From the NCBI RefSeq assembly GCF_008630915.1, contig NZ_CP043909.1, positions 682,001 to 746,000 of the forward strand: DNA of 64,000 nucleotides, given 5' to 3'. Source of the DNA: Acinetobacter suaedae (GTDB lineage: Bacteria; Pseudomonadota; Gammaproteobacteria; Pseudomonadales; Moraxellaceae). Below the pieces are notes generated by a model. The model was not told where the DNA came from, ran no database searches, and saw nothing but the letters and a program-made list of their open reading frames with translations. Of this stretch, positions 47,906-57,411 are shown one piece after another. Position 1 is the first letter of the stretch. Each line of letters begins with the position of its first letter. The position numbers and the translations under genes were made by a program.

Positions 47906-49102
47906 ATGTTTAAATCTTTTTTCCCAAATCCACGTTATTTTTTTGCTTCATTGTTACTGTGGGTCATCATTAACATGTTGTTATGGTATTCAGGTGGAAA
48001 AGAATGGGGGACATATCTTGGCTTTTCAGAGGGATATCATGAGGCAGCTTTGCCTATTGATGTGAGTCGTTTTTGGTCTCCAACATTTCTGTGGTTCTAC
48101 CTTTGGTTTTTTGTGGCGACAGCATTATTTGCTGGTTTTTGGCGATTTTTCTCAGACAATAAGTGGCAGCGCTGGTCAGTCTGGGGTTCGGCATTTATTT
48201 TGTTTAATATCTGGTTTGGAGTACAAGTCAGTGTCGTGATTAATGCGTGGTATAACCCATTCTATAATCTCATTCAAACCATGTTATCTAGTGGTGGTGG
48301 TAATGTACAAGAGCTCTATTCAGGTGTCATGACCTTCCTGTATATTGCAATGGTTTATGTGACTTTTGCTGTGTTTAATTTGTTCTTTGTGAGCCATTAT
48401 GTTTTTCGTTGGCGTACAGCGATGAATGATTTTTATACCTCACATTGGGAGCGATTAAGACATATTGAGGGAGCTTCACAGCGTATTCAAGAGGATACGA
48501 TGCGTTTTGCGAAGACGACGGAAACACTTGGGGTTAACCTCGTCGAAGCACTTTTAACCTTGATTGCTTTTTTACCGATCTTGGTACAATTATCTGTACA
48601 TGTAAAAGAGTTACCTATTGTTGGAGAAATTCCACATGCACTTATGATTGCTGCAATCGGTTGGGCAGTGTTGGGTACAGTTGTATTGATGGTTGTTGGT
48701 TATAAGTTACCAGGTTTAGAATTTAATAATCAAAAAGTAGAAGCGGCCTTCCGTAAAGAATTAGTTTATGGGGAAGATCAGCATGATCGGGCACAACCGC
48801 AGACACTCAAACAGCTTTTTTCCAAAGTACGTCAAAATTATTTTCGTTTATATTTCCATTATGCCTACTTTAATTTAGTGCGTATTTGGTATTTGCAGTT
48901 AGATAATATTTATGGACTCTTTATTTTATTTCCATCGATTGCTGCGGGTGCAATTACCTTAGGATTGATGATGCAAATTTTAAATGTCTTTAATCAGGTA
49001 CGTAGTTCATTCCAATATTTGATTAGTTCATGGCCAACGATTATTGAGTTAATGTCGATTCATAAACGTCTCAAGGCTTTTGAGTCTACATTAGAGAAAT
49101 AA
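47906..49102 (+). CDS. sbmA: SbmA/BacA-type peptide transporter
   Basis: The 398-residue protein closely resembles E. coli Sbm[65 protein letters not shown] and [25 protein letters not shown] are conserved. SbmA is a proton-driven inner-membrane homodimer that takes up antimicrobial peptides such as microcin B17 and Bac7, and other peptide-like compounds. The gap before it (200 bases) holds no other feature I can name. Confidence 0.93.
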   Translation: MFKSFFPNPRYFFASLLLWVIINMLLWYSGGKEWGTYLGFSEGYHEAALPIDVSRFWSPTFLWFYLWFFVATALFAGFWRFFSDNKWQRWSVWGSAFILFNIWFGVQVSVVINAWYNPFYNLIQTMLSSGGGNVQELYSGVMTFLYIAMVYVTFAVFNLFFVSHYVFRWRTAMNDFYTSHWERLRHIEGASQRIQEDTMRFAKTTETLGVNLVEALLTLIAFLPILVQLSVHVKELPIVGEIPHALMIAAIGWAVLGTVVLMVVGYKLPGLEFNNQKVEAAFRKELVYGEDQHDRAQPQTLKQLFSKVRQNYFRLYFHYAYFNLVRIWYLQLDNIYGLFILFPSIAAGAITLGLMMQILNVFNQVRSSFQYLISSWPTIIELMSIHKRLKAFESTLEK

Positions 49103-49120
49103 AGAGTAAATCTGATAGTG

Positions 49121-49155
49121 AAGACCTTTATTGATGAAATACAGGTCTTTTTTTA
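49121..49155. terminator. Terminator between sbmA and chromate transporter genes
   Basis: AAGACCT and AGGTCTT form a 7-bp stem with a 15-base loop followed by seven T, between converging genes. Confidence 0.7.
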
Positions 49156-49162
49156 TGAGAAT

Positions 49163-49678
49163 TTATAGGAAGCAAACACCTAATCCTGCACCCAATACCA
49201 TGACCCATAAAGGATGTATCTTCTTAAATAACCCTAGAACTGCGGTCAAAATCACAATCAAAACGAGCAAGATATTTTGTACAGATGCATCGGCAATCAG
49301 CCATGCGCTGACCAACACCAAACCGACTGTAATTGGTCTCAGTGCTTGTTCAAAGCGTGCTCGTAGAGGATGATCTTTAAAACGTTGCCAAAACTTCAGT
49401 GCATAGATGGTTAAGACAGAAGATGGACCAAACTTGGCAATCGAGGTTGCAAGTAGTCCTGCTGGTCCTGCAACATGCCAACCCACCAAAGGGACAATCA
49501 TCATATTGGGACCGGGGGCTGCCTGCGCCATCGCAAATAAGGAGCTAAATTGCTCTGCTGTCATCCATTGATGTACAGTGACAACTTGATGCTGCATTTC
49601 CGGCAAGATTGCATTTCCTCCACCAAAAGCAACGATAGAAAGCTGAGTAAATACCATTGCGAGCGTAAGCAATATCAT
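49163..49678 (-). CDS. chrA: Chromate transporter ChrA, second half-size subunit
   Basis: The 171-residue product is one half of the CHR transporter fold: FTQLSIVAFGGGNAILPEMQHQVV near the N-terminus and APGPNMMIVPLVGWHVAG, with five to six membrane helices. The start ATG at 49678 overlaps the stop of the first half by ATGA, a sign of translational coupling; a longer frame to 49756 is rejected. Short-chain CHR pairs work together. Chromate export is the family activity; the physiological substrate here is unknown. Confidence 0.85.
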   Translation of the reverse strand: MILLTLAMVFTQLSIVAFGGGNAILPEMQHQVVTVHQWMTAEQFSSLFAMAQAAPGPNMMIVPLVGWHVAGPAGLLATSIAKFGPSSVLTIYALKFWQRFKDHPLRARFEQALRPITVGLVLVSAWLIADASVQNILLVLIVILTAVLGLFKKIHPLWVMVLGAGLGVCFL

Positions 49679-50247
49679 GATTTTTTCACTCCTAAGATCA
49701 ACATATTCATTGCCAGTAAAAGGATGAGAGTGAGGATTAATGGCAGTTTGATCCAAAGCATGAAAACTGCGGTCAGCGCAATCGTGATCAGGGTGAGATA
49801 ACTTTTAAAAATGGGCTGCAGCATGCGTAAACCTGTTGCAAAAAGTAAGCCTGCAGCAGCAGCGGCTAAACCTTGGATTAAATGCTTGACGCTCGATAAA
49901 TGCTGGAAATGCACGTAGGTTTGATAAATTAGCAAGACAATCACTGTTGGAGCAGAAATCAGACCTAATAATGCACTGATTGCGCCTTTAATGCCTTGAA
50001 ACTCCATTCCAATCGCAACGGCCATGTTAATGATATTGCCGCCGGGTAAGATCTGACAGATTCCGAGTAGGTCGGTAAATTTGTTTAGGTCAATCCATTT
50101 TTGCTCTTCAACGATCACCCTTTGCGCCAGTGGTAAGACTCCGCCAAATCCCATTAAGCCCAGTCTCATAAATCCCATAAATAGCGCTTTACAATCTGGG
50201 GTACTTGATTGTGTTAGATTCGCTACGGATATGACTTGAGCTTTCAT
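49675..50247 (-). CDS. chrA: Chromate transporter ChrA, first half-size subunit
   Basis: The 190-residue product is the other half of the short-chain CHR pair: FMGFMRLGLMGFGGVLPLAQRVIVEEQKW and LGICQILPGGNIINMAVAIGMEFQG, with about six membrane helices. It is followed at once by the second half (ATGA overlap) and is divergent from a LysR regulator, 99 bases away. Confidence 0.85.
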   Translation of the reverse strand: MKAQVISVANLTQSSTPDCKALFMGFMRLGLMGFGGVLPLAQRVIVEEQKWIDLNKFTDLLGICQILPGGNIINMAVAIGMEFQGIKGAISALLGLISAPTVIVLLIYQTYVHFQHLSSVKHLIQGLAAAAAGLLFATGLRMLQPIFKSYLTLITIALTAVFMLWIKLPLILTLILLLAMNMLILGVKKS

Positions 50248-50346
50248 TGGGGATTATCCTCATCAATCTGACTCATGATAGGATGGTGGAATAGTGGTAT
50301 ATTTACAAATGCTTTATTTCTCCTTATCTATACTCTTAAGGTATGT

Positions 50347-51240
50347 ATGATTGATATTCATAAACTCAAGGCATTTATTGCTGTGGTGGAGGAAAGTAAT
50401 ATTTCCAAGGCTGCTGTGCGCTTGCATATACAGCAACCGCCATTGACGCGACTTATTAAAAGCTTAGAGAAAGATTTAGATACGGTATTGCTTAAACGTC
50501 TACCACGCGGTGTAGAGGTGACTGAAGCAGGTAAAGCCTTATACCAAGAGGCAATCACGATTTTGGATCATGCTGACTCCATCCCTCAAAGAGTACGTAA
50601 TATTGCACAAGGAAAGGAGGGACAGATCAATATTGGATTCACTCATTCTGTAGGACTGCATCCTTTTTTACCTGCACTATTGCGCCAGTATCGGGAGCGA
50701 TTTTCTGCTGTGGCGATTCATTTAGAAGAAGACAGCAGTAGCTCTTTGGTAGATGCTGTGATCAACGAAAAATTAGATATCGCCTTTTTACGTAAACCTG
50801 CTCCTATTCATGCTGATTTGCATAGTTTTTATGTGCTCGATGAACCACTCATCGTGGCTTTGCCGAGCAACCACCCTTTGGCAGAAGAAAGTGGAGCAAT
50901 TCATTTGCCTGACTTAGAAGCTTATGAGTTTGTGTTATATCGCCGTTTAGGTGGACAAGACTTGTTTGATAATATTTTGGCAAATTGTTATCAAGCTGGT
51001 TTTAGTCCCAATATCGTGCAGGAAGCACCACGTTTAACGTCAAGTCTGAATTTGATTGCAGCAGGGATTGGGCTTTCGATTGTTCCAGCATCGATTCAAG
51101 GTTTTTGGAATAAGCAGGTTGTGTATCGTCCGCTTGTAGCGGATCAACCTAGTATCGCTCCCATATATGCGATATACCGAGCCAAGCAAAAGAGTGTACG
51201 CATAGAACATTTTCTAGATCTGCTTAAAAGGAATTATTAA
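50347..51240 (+). CDS. LysR-type transcriptional regulator
   Basis: The 297-residue protein starts at ATG 50347 (MIDIHKLKAFIAVVEESNISKAA). The N-terminal winged helix-turn-helix is at about residues 6-64 (AAVRLHIQQPPLTRLIKSLEKDL), followed by a substrate-binding domain of the LysR type. It is divergent from the chromate transporter genes, so it probably controls them; the signal is unknown. Confidence 0.88.
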   Translation: MIDIHKLKAFIAVVEESNISKAAVRLHIQQPPLTRLIKSLEKDLDTVLLKRLPRGVEVTEAGKALYQEAITILDHADSIPQRVRNIAQGKEGQINIGFTHSVGLHPFLPALLRQYRERFSAVAIHLEEDSSSSLVDAVINEKLDIAFLRKPAPIHADLHSFYVLDEPLIVALPSNHPLAEESGAIHLPDLEAYEFVLYRRLGGQDLFDNILANCYQAGFSPNIVQEAPRLTSSLNLIAAGIGLSIVPASIQGFWNKQVVYRPLVADQPSIAPIYAIYRAKQKSVRIEHFLDLLKRNY

Positions 51241-51351
51241 GCATTAATATTCTTTTTTAAGGTATAGTTTTAAGGTGTAAGCAAATTAGGCGCATACTGA
51301 ATAAGATAAAAATGATGTGTATGCGTGCGTTTTGATTAAGGAGGGAGTGAT

Positions 51352-51885
51352 ATGAAAAGTGCATTTAAGATGATCTGTTTAATTTATAGCAGTTTGATGC
51401 TTTCCGGCTGTGCGGGTTCACCAGTGGGAAAGTTAATCGGTAATGTTGAAGATAAAAAAACTAAAACCTTACTTCAAAACATGGTTGGGCATCCTTTAAA
51501 TGATCTTGTTGCTCAAATCGGACGTCCAAATAGTTCAGTACAAGATATGCTGGCAAAAGATAAAGTCTATATGCATACGTGGACGATCCAAAAGTATGCG
51601 CGAGATCGGTTTGTTAAAACTGGTACAGAATATGTTGGGAGTTCAATGGTTGGTGTAACGCCTGCAGGAAATGGTGTCGCTGCAACACCTATTTATCAGG
51701 GGCAATATCGAGATAAAGGCTATAACACACCGACATATTACACTTGTATGATTACGGTATATACCGATGCCAATGGTATTATTCTTGAAAAAGGACATGA
51801 GTTGAAAGTTGGGCGTCATCGACCAATCGTCTATAAAACGAAAGCGGTTGGTGGTTTTTGTGATGAGTTTTTGGGGTTGAAATAA
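51352..51885 (+). CDS. Hypothetical lipoprotein
   Basis: The 177-residue product has a lipoprotein signal with LMLSGC lipobox (Cys20). The mature part contains VGHPLNDLVAQIGRPNSSVQDM, reminiscent of the SmpA/OmlA-type fold of small outer-membrane lipoproteins, and two cysteines near the C-terminus (YTCMIT and GGFCDEF). An AAGGAGGGAG ribosome site precedes it. The function is unknown. Confidence 0.65.
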   Translation: MKSAFKMICLIYSSLMLSGCAGSPVGKLIGNVEDKKTKTLLQNMVGHPLNDLVAQIGRPNSSVQDMLAKDKVYMHTWTIQKYARDRFVKTGTEYVGSSMVGVTPAGNGVAATPIYQGQYRDKGYNTPTYYTCMITVYTDANGIILEKGHELKVGRHRPIVYKTKAVGGFCDEFLGLK

Positions 51886-51986
51886 AATGGTTTTAGGTTT
51901 GAGCGCATAAGATTTTCATTCACTTAATATCAAAAATGAAAAAGAATCACGACTTAAGCCAATTTAAATAACAAAGAGAAATATCA

Positions 51987-53060
51987 ATGCTAAAAAATAT
52001 ACTTTCAACCTGTTGCTTATTTGTGATCAGTTCTTTTGCAATTGCGCAGGAGATGAAAGGGGTTTCATTTTCACATCAAGATTGGGAAATCTATTGTAGT
52101 AATACTGGGACATGTCGTGCTGCAGGTTATCAAGCTTTAGATGGAAGTGAAAACCCTGCATCGCTTTTATTAACGCGCCATGCAGGAGCGAAGCAAGTTG
52201 TAAATGCTGAATATGCGTTGTCGCTTTATGATGAAAGTCCTATTCCAGCCCATCGACTCCGAAATATTCATTTTTATGTCAATGGAAAAGACTTAGGTCC
52301 AGTCGGTGTCAATACGAAGGAAGCACCTTTGATGGGGAAATTATCTACCCAACAAGTGAATGCCTTATTACAACAGTCTAAACAGAAAAATGAGATTGTA
52401 TTTAAAAACTCAGCTTTCCAATGGCGAATTTCTGATGCAGGAATGACGGCTACATTATTAAAAATGGATGACTTTCAGAAACGTGTTGGTACAGTCGGTG
52501 CACTGGTAAAAAAAGGTAAAGCAGACGAGTCAAAGGTGTTGGCAGCTCGTCCTAAAATCGTAGTGAAACATGTTAAAACGGCTGCAAAGCCTTACCTAGT
52601 TCTGCAACCTAAAAATAAGCAATTTCAGTCGCTTTACTCACAATTAATGACTGCATCATTTTCGGCGAGAGATGAGCATTTTTGTGACGGTGTATATGAC
52701 TATACCAGTGGCGGTACAAAACCTCAGCCGATCGCACTTTATAAACTGAGCAATAAAAAAGTATTGGCAATGAGTCTGTGTTGGCGTGCAGCCTATAACG
52801 AGGGTTATGGTGCATGGGTATTGGATGAATCCTTAAAGGGTAAAGCGACGTTTGTGACTGAAGCTGCATCATATTTTAATGAGGGTGTGATTAGCAGTTC
52901 GCAAAAAGGTCGAGGGATTGGGGATTGCTGGTCGAGTTCGGAATGGGTGTGGGATGGTCAAAAGTTTGTCCAAACCAAAGATATGTGGACGGGTATGTGT
53001 AAGGGATTAGCCGCTGGTGGGGTATGGGAGTTAGATTTGATCGAAGCTGTTGTGAAATGA
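51987..53060 (+). CDS. DUF1176-domain periplasmic protein
   Basis: The 357-residue protein has a signal peptide (cleaved after SSFAIA) and matches DUF1176: HQDWEIYCSNTGTCRAAGYQ, LYKLSNKKVLAMSLCWRAAYNEGYGAWVLDE and GIGDCWSSSEWVWDGQKFV. Several cysteines suggest disulphides in the periplasm. The function is unknown. Confidence 0.8.
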   Translation: MLKNILSTCCLFVISSFAIAQEMKGVSFSHQDWEIYCSNTGTCRAAGYQALDGSENPASLLLTRHAGAKQVVNAEYALSLYDESPIPAHRLRNIHFYVNGKDLGPVGVNTKEAPLMGKLSTQQVNALLQQSKQKNEIVFKNSAFQWRISDAGMTATLLKMDDFQKRVGTVGALVKKGKADESKVLAARPKIVVKHVKTAAKPYLVLQPKNKQFQSLYSQLMTASFSARDEHFCDGVYDYTSGGTKPQPIALYKLSNKKVLAMSLCWRAAYNEGYGAWVLDESLKGKATFVTEAASYFNEGVISSSQKGRGIGDCWSSSEWVWDGQKFVQTKDMWTGMCKGLAAGGVWELDLIEAVVK

Positions 53061-53142
53061 TACCTACCGTTACACAGTCACACTGATGAGCATACTATGG
53101 CTATGGTACAAAGAAGCTGATTGCTTTTTGGAACTTGTGCTT

Positions 53143-53664
53143 ATGTCTCGTGTTTATATTTCTCCCCTAGGTAAATTTTCTCGTTTAAGTCGTTCTGTGT
53201 TGATGGCTGCGGCTGTTTTGGGTACAACGCAAGTGGCGATGGCAGGACCTACAGTTGATCAACTCAGTGATTGTTTAGTTAAAGCGACCACGGCAGCCGA
53301 TAAAACCACGGTATTGCAATGGACATTTACGGCTTTAGCGGCACATCCTGATTTAAAGAGTTTTAGTAGCGTTACACCTGAGCAAAAGAATCAGCTGGAT
53401 CAGAAATTGGCACAAGTTTTACAGCGTGTGATTGTGGAGCAGTGTTCGACTCAGACTAAGGCGGTGATTCAGGCTGAGGGGATTCAAGCTGTTGGTGAGG
53501 CTTTTCAGCAGTTAGGTCAGAGTGCGGGTGAGGATATTGTAAAAGATCCAGCGGTTAGACAGCAGTTGCAAGGCACGTTACGTTATATTGATTTAAATAA
53601 ATTGGTCACGACTTTTTTGACACCTGATATTTGGAATAAGTTGGGTGTGTTAAGAGGGCAGTAG
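53143..53664 (+). CDS. Hypothetical exported protein
   Basis: The 173-residue product from ATG 53143 has a signal peptide ending AMAG (about residues 17-34). The mature part begins PTVDQLSDCLVKATTAADKTTVLQWTFTALAAHPDLKSF and contains two cysteines that could pair. No domain is recognised. It follows the DUF1176 gene by about 80 bases. A longer frame from 53086 lacks a ribosome site. Confidence 0.6.
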   Translation: MSRVYISPLGKFSRLSRSVLMAAAVLGTTQVAMAGPTVDQLSDCLVKATTAADKTTVLQWTFTALAAHPDLKSFSSVTPEQKNQLDQKLAQVLQRVIVEQCSTQTKAVIQAEGIQAVGEAFQQLGQSAGEDIVKDPAVRQQLQGTLRYIDLNKLVTTFLTPDIWNKLGVLRGQ

Positions 53665-53708
53665 AGAGTTTAACAGTCTCTAAAAATAATTGAGAACTAT
53701 ATAAGAGA

Positions 53709-53749
53709 AGTCGTTATTGGTATGTTGAAACAAGTTGGTAACGACTTTT
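53709..53749 (+). terminator. Terminator after the exported protein gene
   Basis: AAGTCGTTA and TAACGACTT form a 9-bp stem with a 21-base loop followed by T residues. It marks the left edge of the AT-rich accessory insert; nothing else is seen in the 288-base gap. Confidence 0.65.
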
Positions 53750-53952
53750 TGATGTTTTAGTTAAATAAAGTTTATCTAATTTCAAAGCAATTAGCATGTA
53801 AATCTAATACAGTATTCTATTTATTGGGCATAAAATACTAATTCAAGTTATATAAATACGTGGTTTAATTTTAGCAATGTAGACTAAGGTAGTTTGTAAT
53901 TCGATTGATTAAAGTGTGAGCTATTTTCGTGCTATAAAAATGGAATAAAATT

Positions 53953-55128
53953 ATGCATTCTAATAAGATAAGAAAAAAACCAACTATCACTCTTATGGCC
54001 TTTTCTAAAAAAGATGTAATTCGTGCAGGTGAAGCTTTAATCAATGATGGGTTATTAGATGATCCTAAATTGTTAGATCAAACAATGGAAATTCTAACTT
54101 ATTGGAGAGATAGCCATATTATGCCTTTGAACTCAGCACATGAACTGCTGAATCGTTTCATACATAGGATTGATAAAAAAGCCTTTATAGCAAAGCGTTT
54201 AAAGCGCTTTGAATCAATAAAAAGAAAACTTAAACGCTTTGATGGAATGCAATTAAAAAATATGCAAGATATTGGGGGCGTAAGAGTTGTTGTTTCAAAC
54301 CTAAAGCAAGTAGACTCTATTTATAAAATATTAGCTAATGAATATTGTTTCTATAATGGTAGTAAGTTTATCAAAATGGATAATTATATTCTACATCCAA
54401 AAACTGATGGATATAGGAGTCTACATATTGTTGGGAAGTTTAACAATGAATCAAGTGATGAAAGAAAAATTGAGTTTCAGATAAGAACAAAGCTTCAACA
54501 TAGTTGGGCTACGACGCTAGAAATAGTCGATATATTTACTGGACAAAATTTAAAAAGTGATGATGGTTTTTATGATTATAAAAAATTTTTTAAAGATGTA
54601 AGTGATCAGTTTCAGATAATTGAAAATCTACAAGGTTTTATTTCTGACAACAAAGCTCAATTAACTAAAGAGTATTTAACTAAAGTGGTTCAAAACCAGC
54701 AATTGATAAGGCAATGTGTAAGTATTAAAAGTTTTGTAGATAGAGGAGATGGTACAATTACAGTTGAGAAACAATTCTCAGCATATTGTACTTCCTTGAA
54801 TGATCTGAATAAAGGTATTGTCGCTAAAAAATACACAGAAGGTTTGGTACTGATAAGGCTTAATGTACAGACAGGTAAAATCGAGGATGAGTTTTTTAAA
54901 AAATCAGAACAAACTCTTGCGTCTCAAAGATATAGTCAATATGAACAATTATTATCTAAAGATAAAAAGTGGATTGTTGCACTTCTTTCAACAAATGCAA
55001 TAGGAGGTTTAAAAGAGGCTTATCCGAATTATTTTGCTGATTCAGAAATTTTTTTATCTTATATCGGTTTAATAAAAATTGCCGCAACTTTAGGTAGTGC
55101 ACAAAGAATCAAGCAGATGTATACCTAA
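53953..55128 (+). CDS. Stand-alone RelA/SpoT-type nucleotidyltransferase
   Basis: The 391-residue protein has a RelA/SpoT synthetase fold at about 80-195 and lacks the HD hydrolase domain. Active-site features are present: R82/K84/S88/K90 in KRLKRFESIKRK, D106 and R111 in DIGGVR, DNYILHPKTDGYRSLH (143-158) and EFQIRTKLQHSW (174-185). A 190-residue C-terminal extension has no recognised domain. Such proteins can make (p)ppGpp, or, as ToxSAS/CapRel, modify tRNA or make toxic nucleotides in anti-phage defence. It is more AT-rich than its neighbours. The function is unproven. Confidence 0.75.
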   Translation: MHSNKIRKKPTITLMAFSKKDVIRAGEALINDGLLDDPKLLDQTMEILTYWRDSHIMPLNSAHELLNRFIHRIDKKAFIAKRLKRFESIKRKLKRFDGMQLKNMQDIGGVRVVVSNLKQVDSIYKILANEYCFYNGSKFIKMDNYILHPKTDGYRSLHIVGKFNNESSDERKIEFQIRTKLQHSWATTLEIVDIFTGQNLKSDDGFYDYKKFFKDVSDQFQIIENLQGFISDNKAQLTKEYLTKVVQNQQLIRQCVSIKSFVDRGDGTITVEKQFSAYCTSLNDLNKGIVAKKYTEGLVLIRLNVQTGKIEDEFFKKSEQTLASQRYSQYEQLLSKDKKWIVALLSTNAIGGLKEAYPNYFADSEIFLSYIGLIKIAATLGSAQRIKQMYT

Positions 55129-55210
55129 ATATTTCTAAAGATAAAGATACGCACTGAACTTTGGACTAAGATATGAATACTATTTCCTATCAAAAACTAT
55201 GATTATTTTA

Positions 55211-55855
55211 TTAATTATTGCTCTCTGTAGGAGAGTTTAATTTTTCATCTCTAGTAGATAGTTCTCTTGTAGGGAGATTTATTAATTTTAAGAATTTTAG
55301 TGCTTCATGCATATCATCCGCAGTTCTTAAACATGCTATCCCTAAAATTAAATTTGCGATACCAAAAAAATTATTCAACCATTCTGCATTGAATAAATCT
55401 ATTTTTCCTAAAAAAATAAAGATACCAATACCTATAAAAAAAGCATATAAAAAATAATTTATTGAACAAACCCTCTTTGATAAAAATCTTTTTGGCTTGA
55501 AAATTATAGTTGAGCCTTGATCCTCGATGAGGATGAAGCGATTACCCCAATGATAATGTTCAGTGACTTTATCAAAATTAACAAGATTTTTTTCGTGCAA
55601 ATTAATAAAGTAATTCACTAAGTATGCACTTGTTTCTTGTGTTCTAGTAATATTTTGAGCTGCTTTATCTTGTAGTAATTTAGGATAAATATTCTTTTCA
55701 CAATTATAAAATTTTTCAAAATATTCTTTATAGTTTTCCAACTCATCTTTAAATTTTTTTCGTCTAAATTCATTGATAGAATGTAAGGACTTTGGTATAG
55801 AAAAAATAGCAACAATTACTGCAATGATTGTTGATATAGGGTTTATAAATTCCAT
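55211..55855 (-). CDS. Hypothetical membrane protein next to the RelA/SpoT gene
   Basis: The 214-residue protein has three predicted membrane helices (about 3-21, 132-151 and 160-178) with a charged cytoplasmic stretch between the first and second. No domain is recognised. It converges on the RelA/SpoT gene, 82 bases away, and shares its low GC. The pair forms the accessory insert between conserved genes. Confidence 0.6.
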   Translation of the reverse strand: MEFINPISTIIAVIVAIFSIPKSLHSINEFRRKKFKDELENYKEYFEKFYNCEKNIYPKLLQDKAAQNITRTQETSAYLVNYFINLHEKNLVNFDKVTEHYHWGNRFILIEDQGSTIIFKPKRFLSKRVCSINYFLYAFFIGIGIFIFLGKIDLFNAEWLNNFFGIANLILGIACLRTADDMHEALKFLKLINLPTRELSTRDEKLNSPTESNN

Positions 55856-55893
55856 CTCTACCTATTGGTTTTTTGCAATGAAAAACATTATAC

Positions 55894-55924
55894 AAAAAAG
55901 CCTCGATTTATCGAGGCTTTTTAT
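55894..55924. terminator. gatB terminator
   Basis: AAAAAAGCCTCGA and TCGAGGCTTTTT form a 12-bp stem followed by T residues on the minus strand. Confidence 0.9.
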
Positions 55925-55941
55925 TGATTTAACTAGTTGAA

Positions 55942-57411
55942 TCAACCAATCAATTTCTTCATCAATTCATTCACTTGTGCAGGGTTAGCTTTACCTTTAG
56001 CAGCTTTCATGACTTGACCAACAAGACCGTTAAAGGCTTTTTCTTTACCAGACTTGTACTCTTCAACCATTTTTTCATTGGCTGCAAGTACTTCTTTGAT
56101 AATCGCTTCAATCGCACCTGTATCGGTTTCTTGCTTTAAGCCTTTCTCAGCAATAATGTCATCCGCAGATTTTCCTTCTGCTTCCCACATAAAGCCAAAT
56201 ACTTGCTTCGCGATTTTGCCGTTAATGGTGTTATCCACAATACGTGCGATCATGCCACCCAATTGCTCAGCAGAAACAGGAGAGTCTGCTAAATCTAGGC
56301 CTGCTTTGTTTAAAGCACCTGAGAATTCACCCATCACCCAGTTTGCTGAAACTTTACCTTGCTTCGCACCACCTGCGGCAGCCACAACCGCTTCGTAGAA
56401 GTCCGCCATTTCGCGTGACAGCGTCAATACATGTGCATCGTATTCAGTCACACCGAAGTCAGCAATAAAGCGCTCACGACGTGCAGCTGGCAATTCTGGC
56501 AGGGCAGCGCGTGCCGCTTCGATTTGCTCATTTGAAATGATCACTGGTAACAAGTCAGGGTCAGGGAAGTAACGATAGTCGTTCGCTTCTTCTTTTGAAC
56601 GCATTGAGCGAGTTTCCATCTTGTTTGGATCGAACAAACGAGTCTCTTGATCAATCTCGCCGCCGTATTCCAAGATTTCCATTTGACGCTCAATTTCAAC
56701 ATTGATCGCTTGCTCAATGAAACGGAATGAGTTGAGGTTTTTTAACTCGCAGCGTGTACCGAAAGGTTGACCTGGGCGACGCAATGATACGTTACAGTCA
56801 GCACGGAAAGAGCCTTCAGCCATGTTCCCGTCAGAGATACCTAACCAACGCACTAGGGTGTGAATGGCTTTGATATAAGCAACTGCTTCTTCAACCGAAC
56901 GCATATCAGGTTCAGAAACGATCTCAAGCAATGGTGTACCTGCACGGTTTAAGTCAATCCCTGACATCCCTTCGAATTGGTCATGGATCGATTTACCAGC
57001 ATCTTCTTCAAGATGAGCACGGGTCACGCCGATGCGTTTTACAGTGCCATCCTCAAGTTGGATGTCGATATGACCCAAGCCGACAATTGGGTTGTCCATT
57101 TGGCTGATCTGATAGCCTTTCGGGGAGTCTGGGTAGAAGTAGTTTTTACGTGCAAATACGGATGCTTGATCGATATACGCATCGATACCCAAGCCAAAGC
57201 GAATGGCTAAGTCAACAACTTCGGCATTCAATACAGGCAATACACCCGGCATCGCCAAATCAACAAGGCTGGCTTGTGTATTTGGGTCTTGGCCAAATTC
57301 AGTTGATGAACCCGAGAAAATTTTAGATTTGGTTGCAAGCTGAGTGTGGATTTCAATCCCGATAACGACTTCCCAACCGTCAATTAACTTTAACTTTTGA
57401 GCTTCAGCCAT
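55942..57411 (-). CDS. gatB: Asp-tRNA(Asn)/Glu-tRNA(Gln) amidotransferase subunit B
   Basis: GatB is the kinase/tRNA-binding subunit of the GatCAB complex, which amidates misacylated Glu-tRNA-Gln and Asp-tRNA-Asn. The 489 residues show the family N-terminus [50 protein letters not shown] and the C-terminal YqeY-like tail domain ending [17 protein letters not shown]. Its ATG overlaps the gatA stop (TAATG), so translation is coupled. Confidence 0.97.
   Translation of the reverse strand: MAEAQKLKLIDGWEVVIGIEIHTQLATKSKIFSGSSTEFGQDPNTQASLVDLAMPGVLPVLNAEVVDLAIRFGLGIDAYIDQASVFARKNYFYPDSPKGYQISQMDNPIVGLGHIDIQLEDGTVKRIGVTRAHLEEDAGKSIHDQFEGMSGIDLNRAGTPLLEIVSEPDMRSVEEAVAYIKAIHTLVRWLGISDGNMAEGSFRADCNVSLRRPGQPFGTRCELKNLNSFRFIEQAINVEIERQMEILEYGGEIDQETRLFDPNKMETRSMRSKEEANDYRYFPDPDLLPVIISNEQIEAARAALPELPAARRERFIADFGVTEYDAHVLTLSREMADFYEAVVAAAGGAKQGKVSANWVMGEFSGALNKAGLDLADSPVSAEQLGGMIARIVDNTINGKIAKQVFGFMWEAEGKSADDIIAEKGLKQETDTGAIEAIIKEVLAANEKMVEEYKSGKEKAFNGLVGQVMKAAKGKANPAQVNELMKKLIG

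Noticed and set aside
53953..55855. A toxin-antitoxin pair reading of the RelA/SpoT and membrane protein genes
   Set aside because: The two genes converge rather than form an operon, so a classical co-transcribed pair is not supported; only the looser accessory-insert view is kept.
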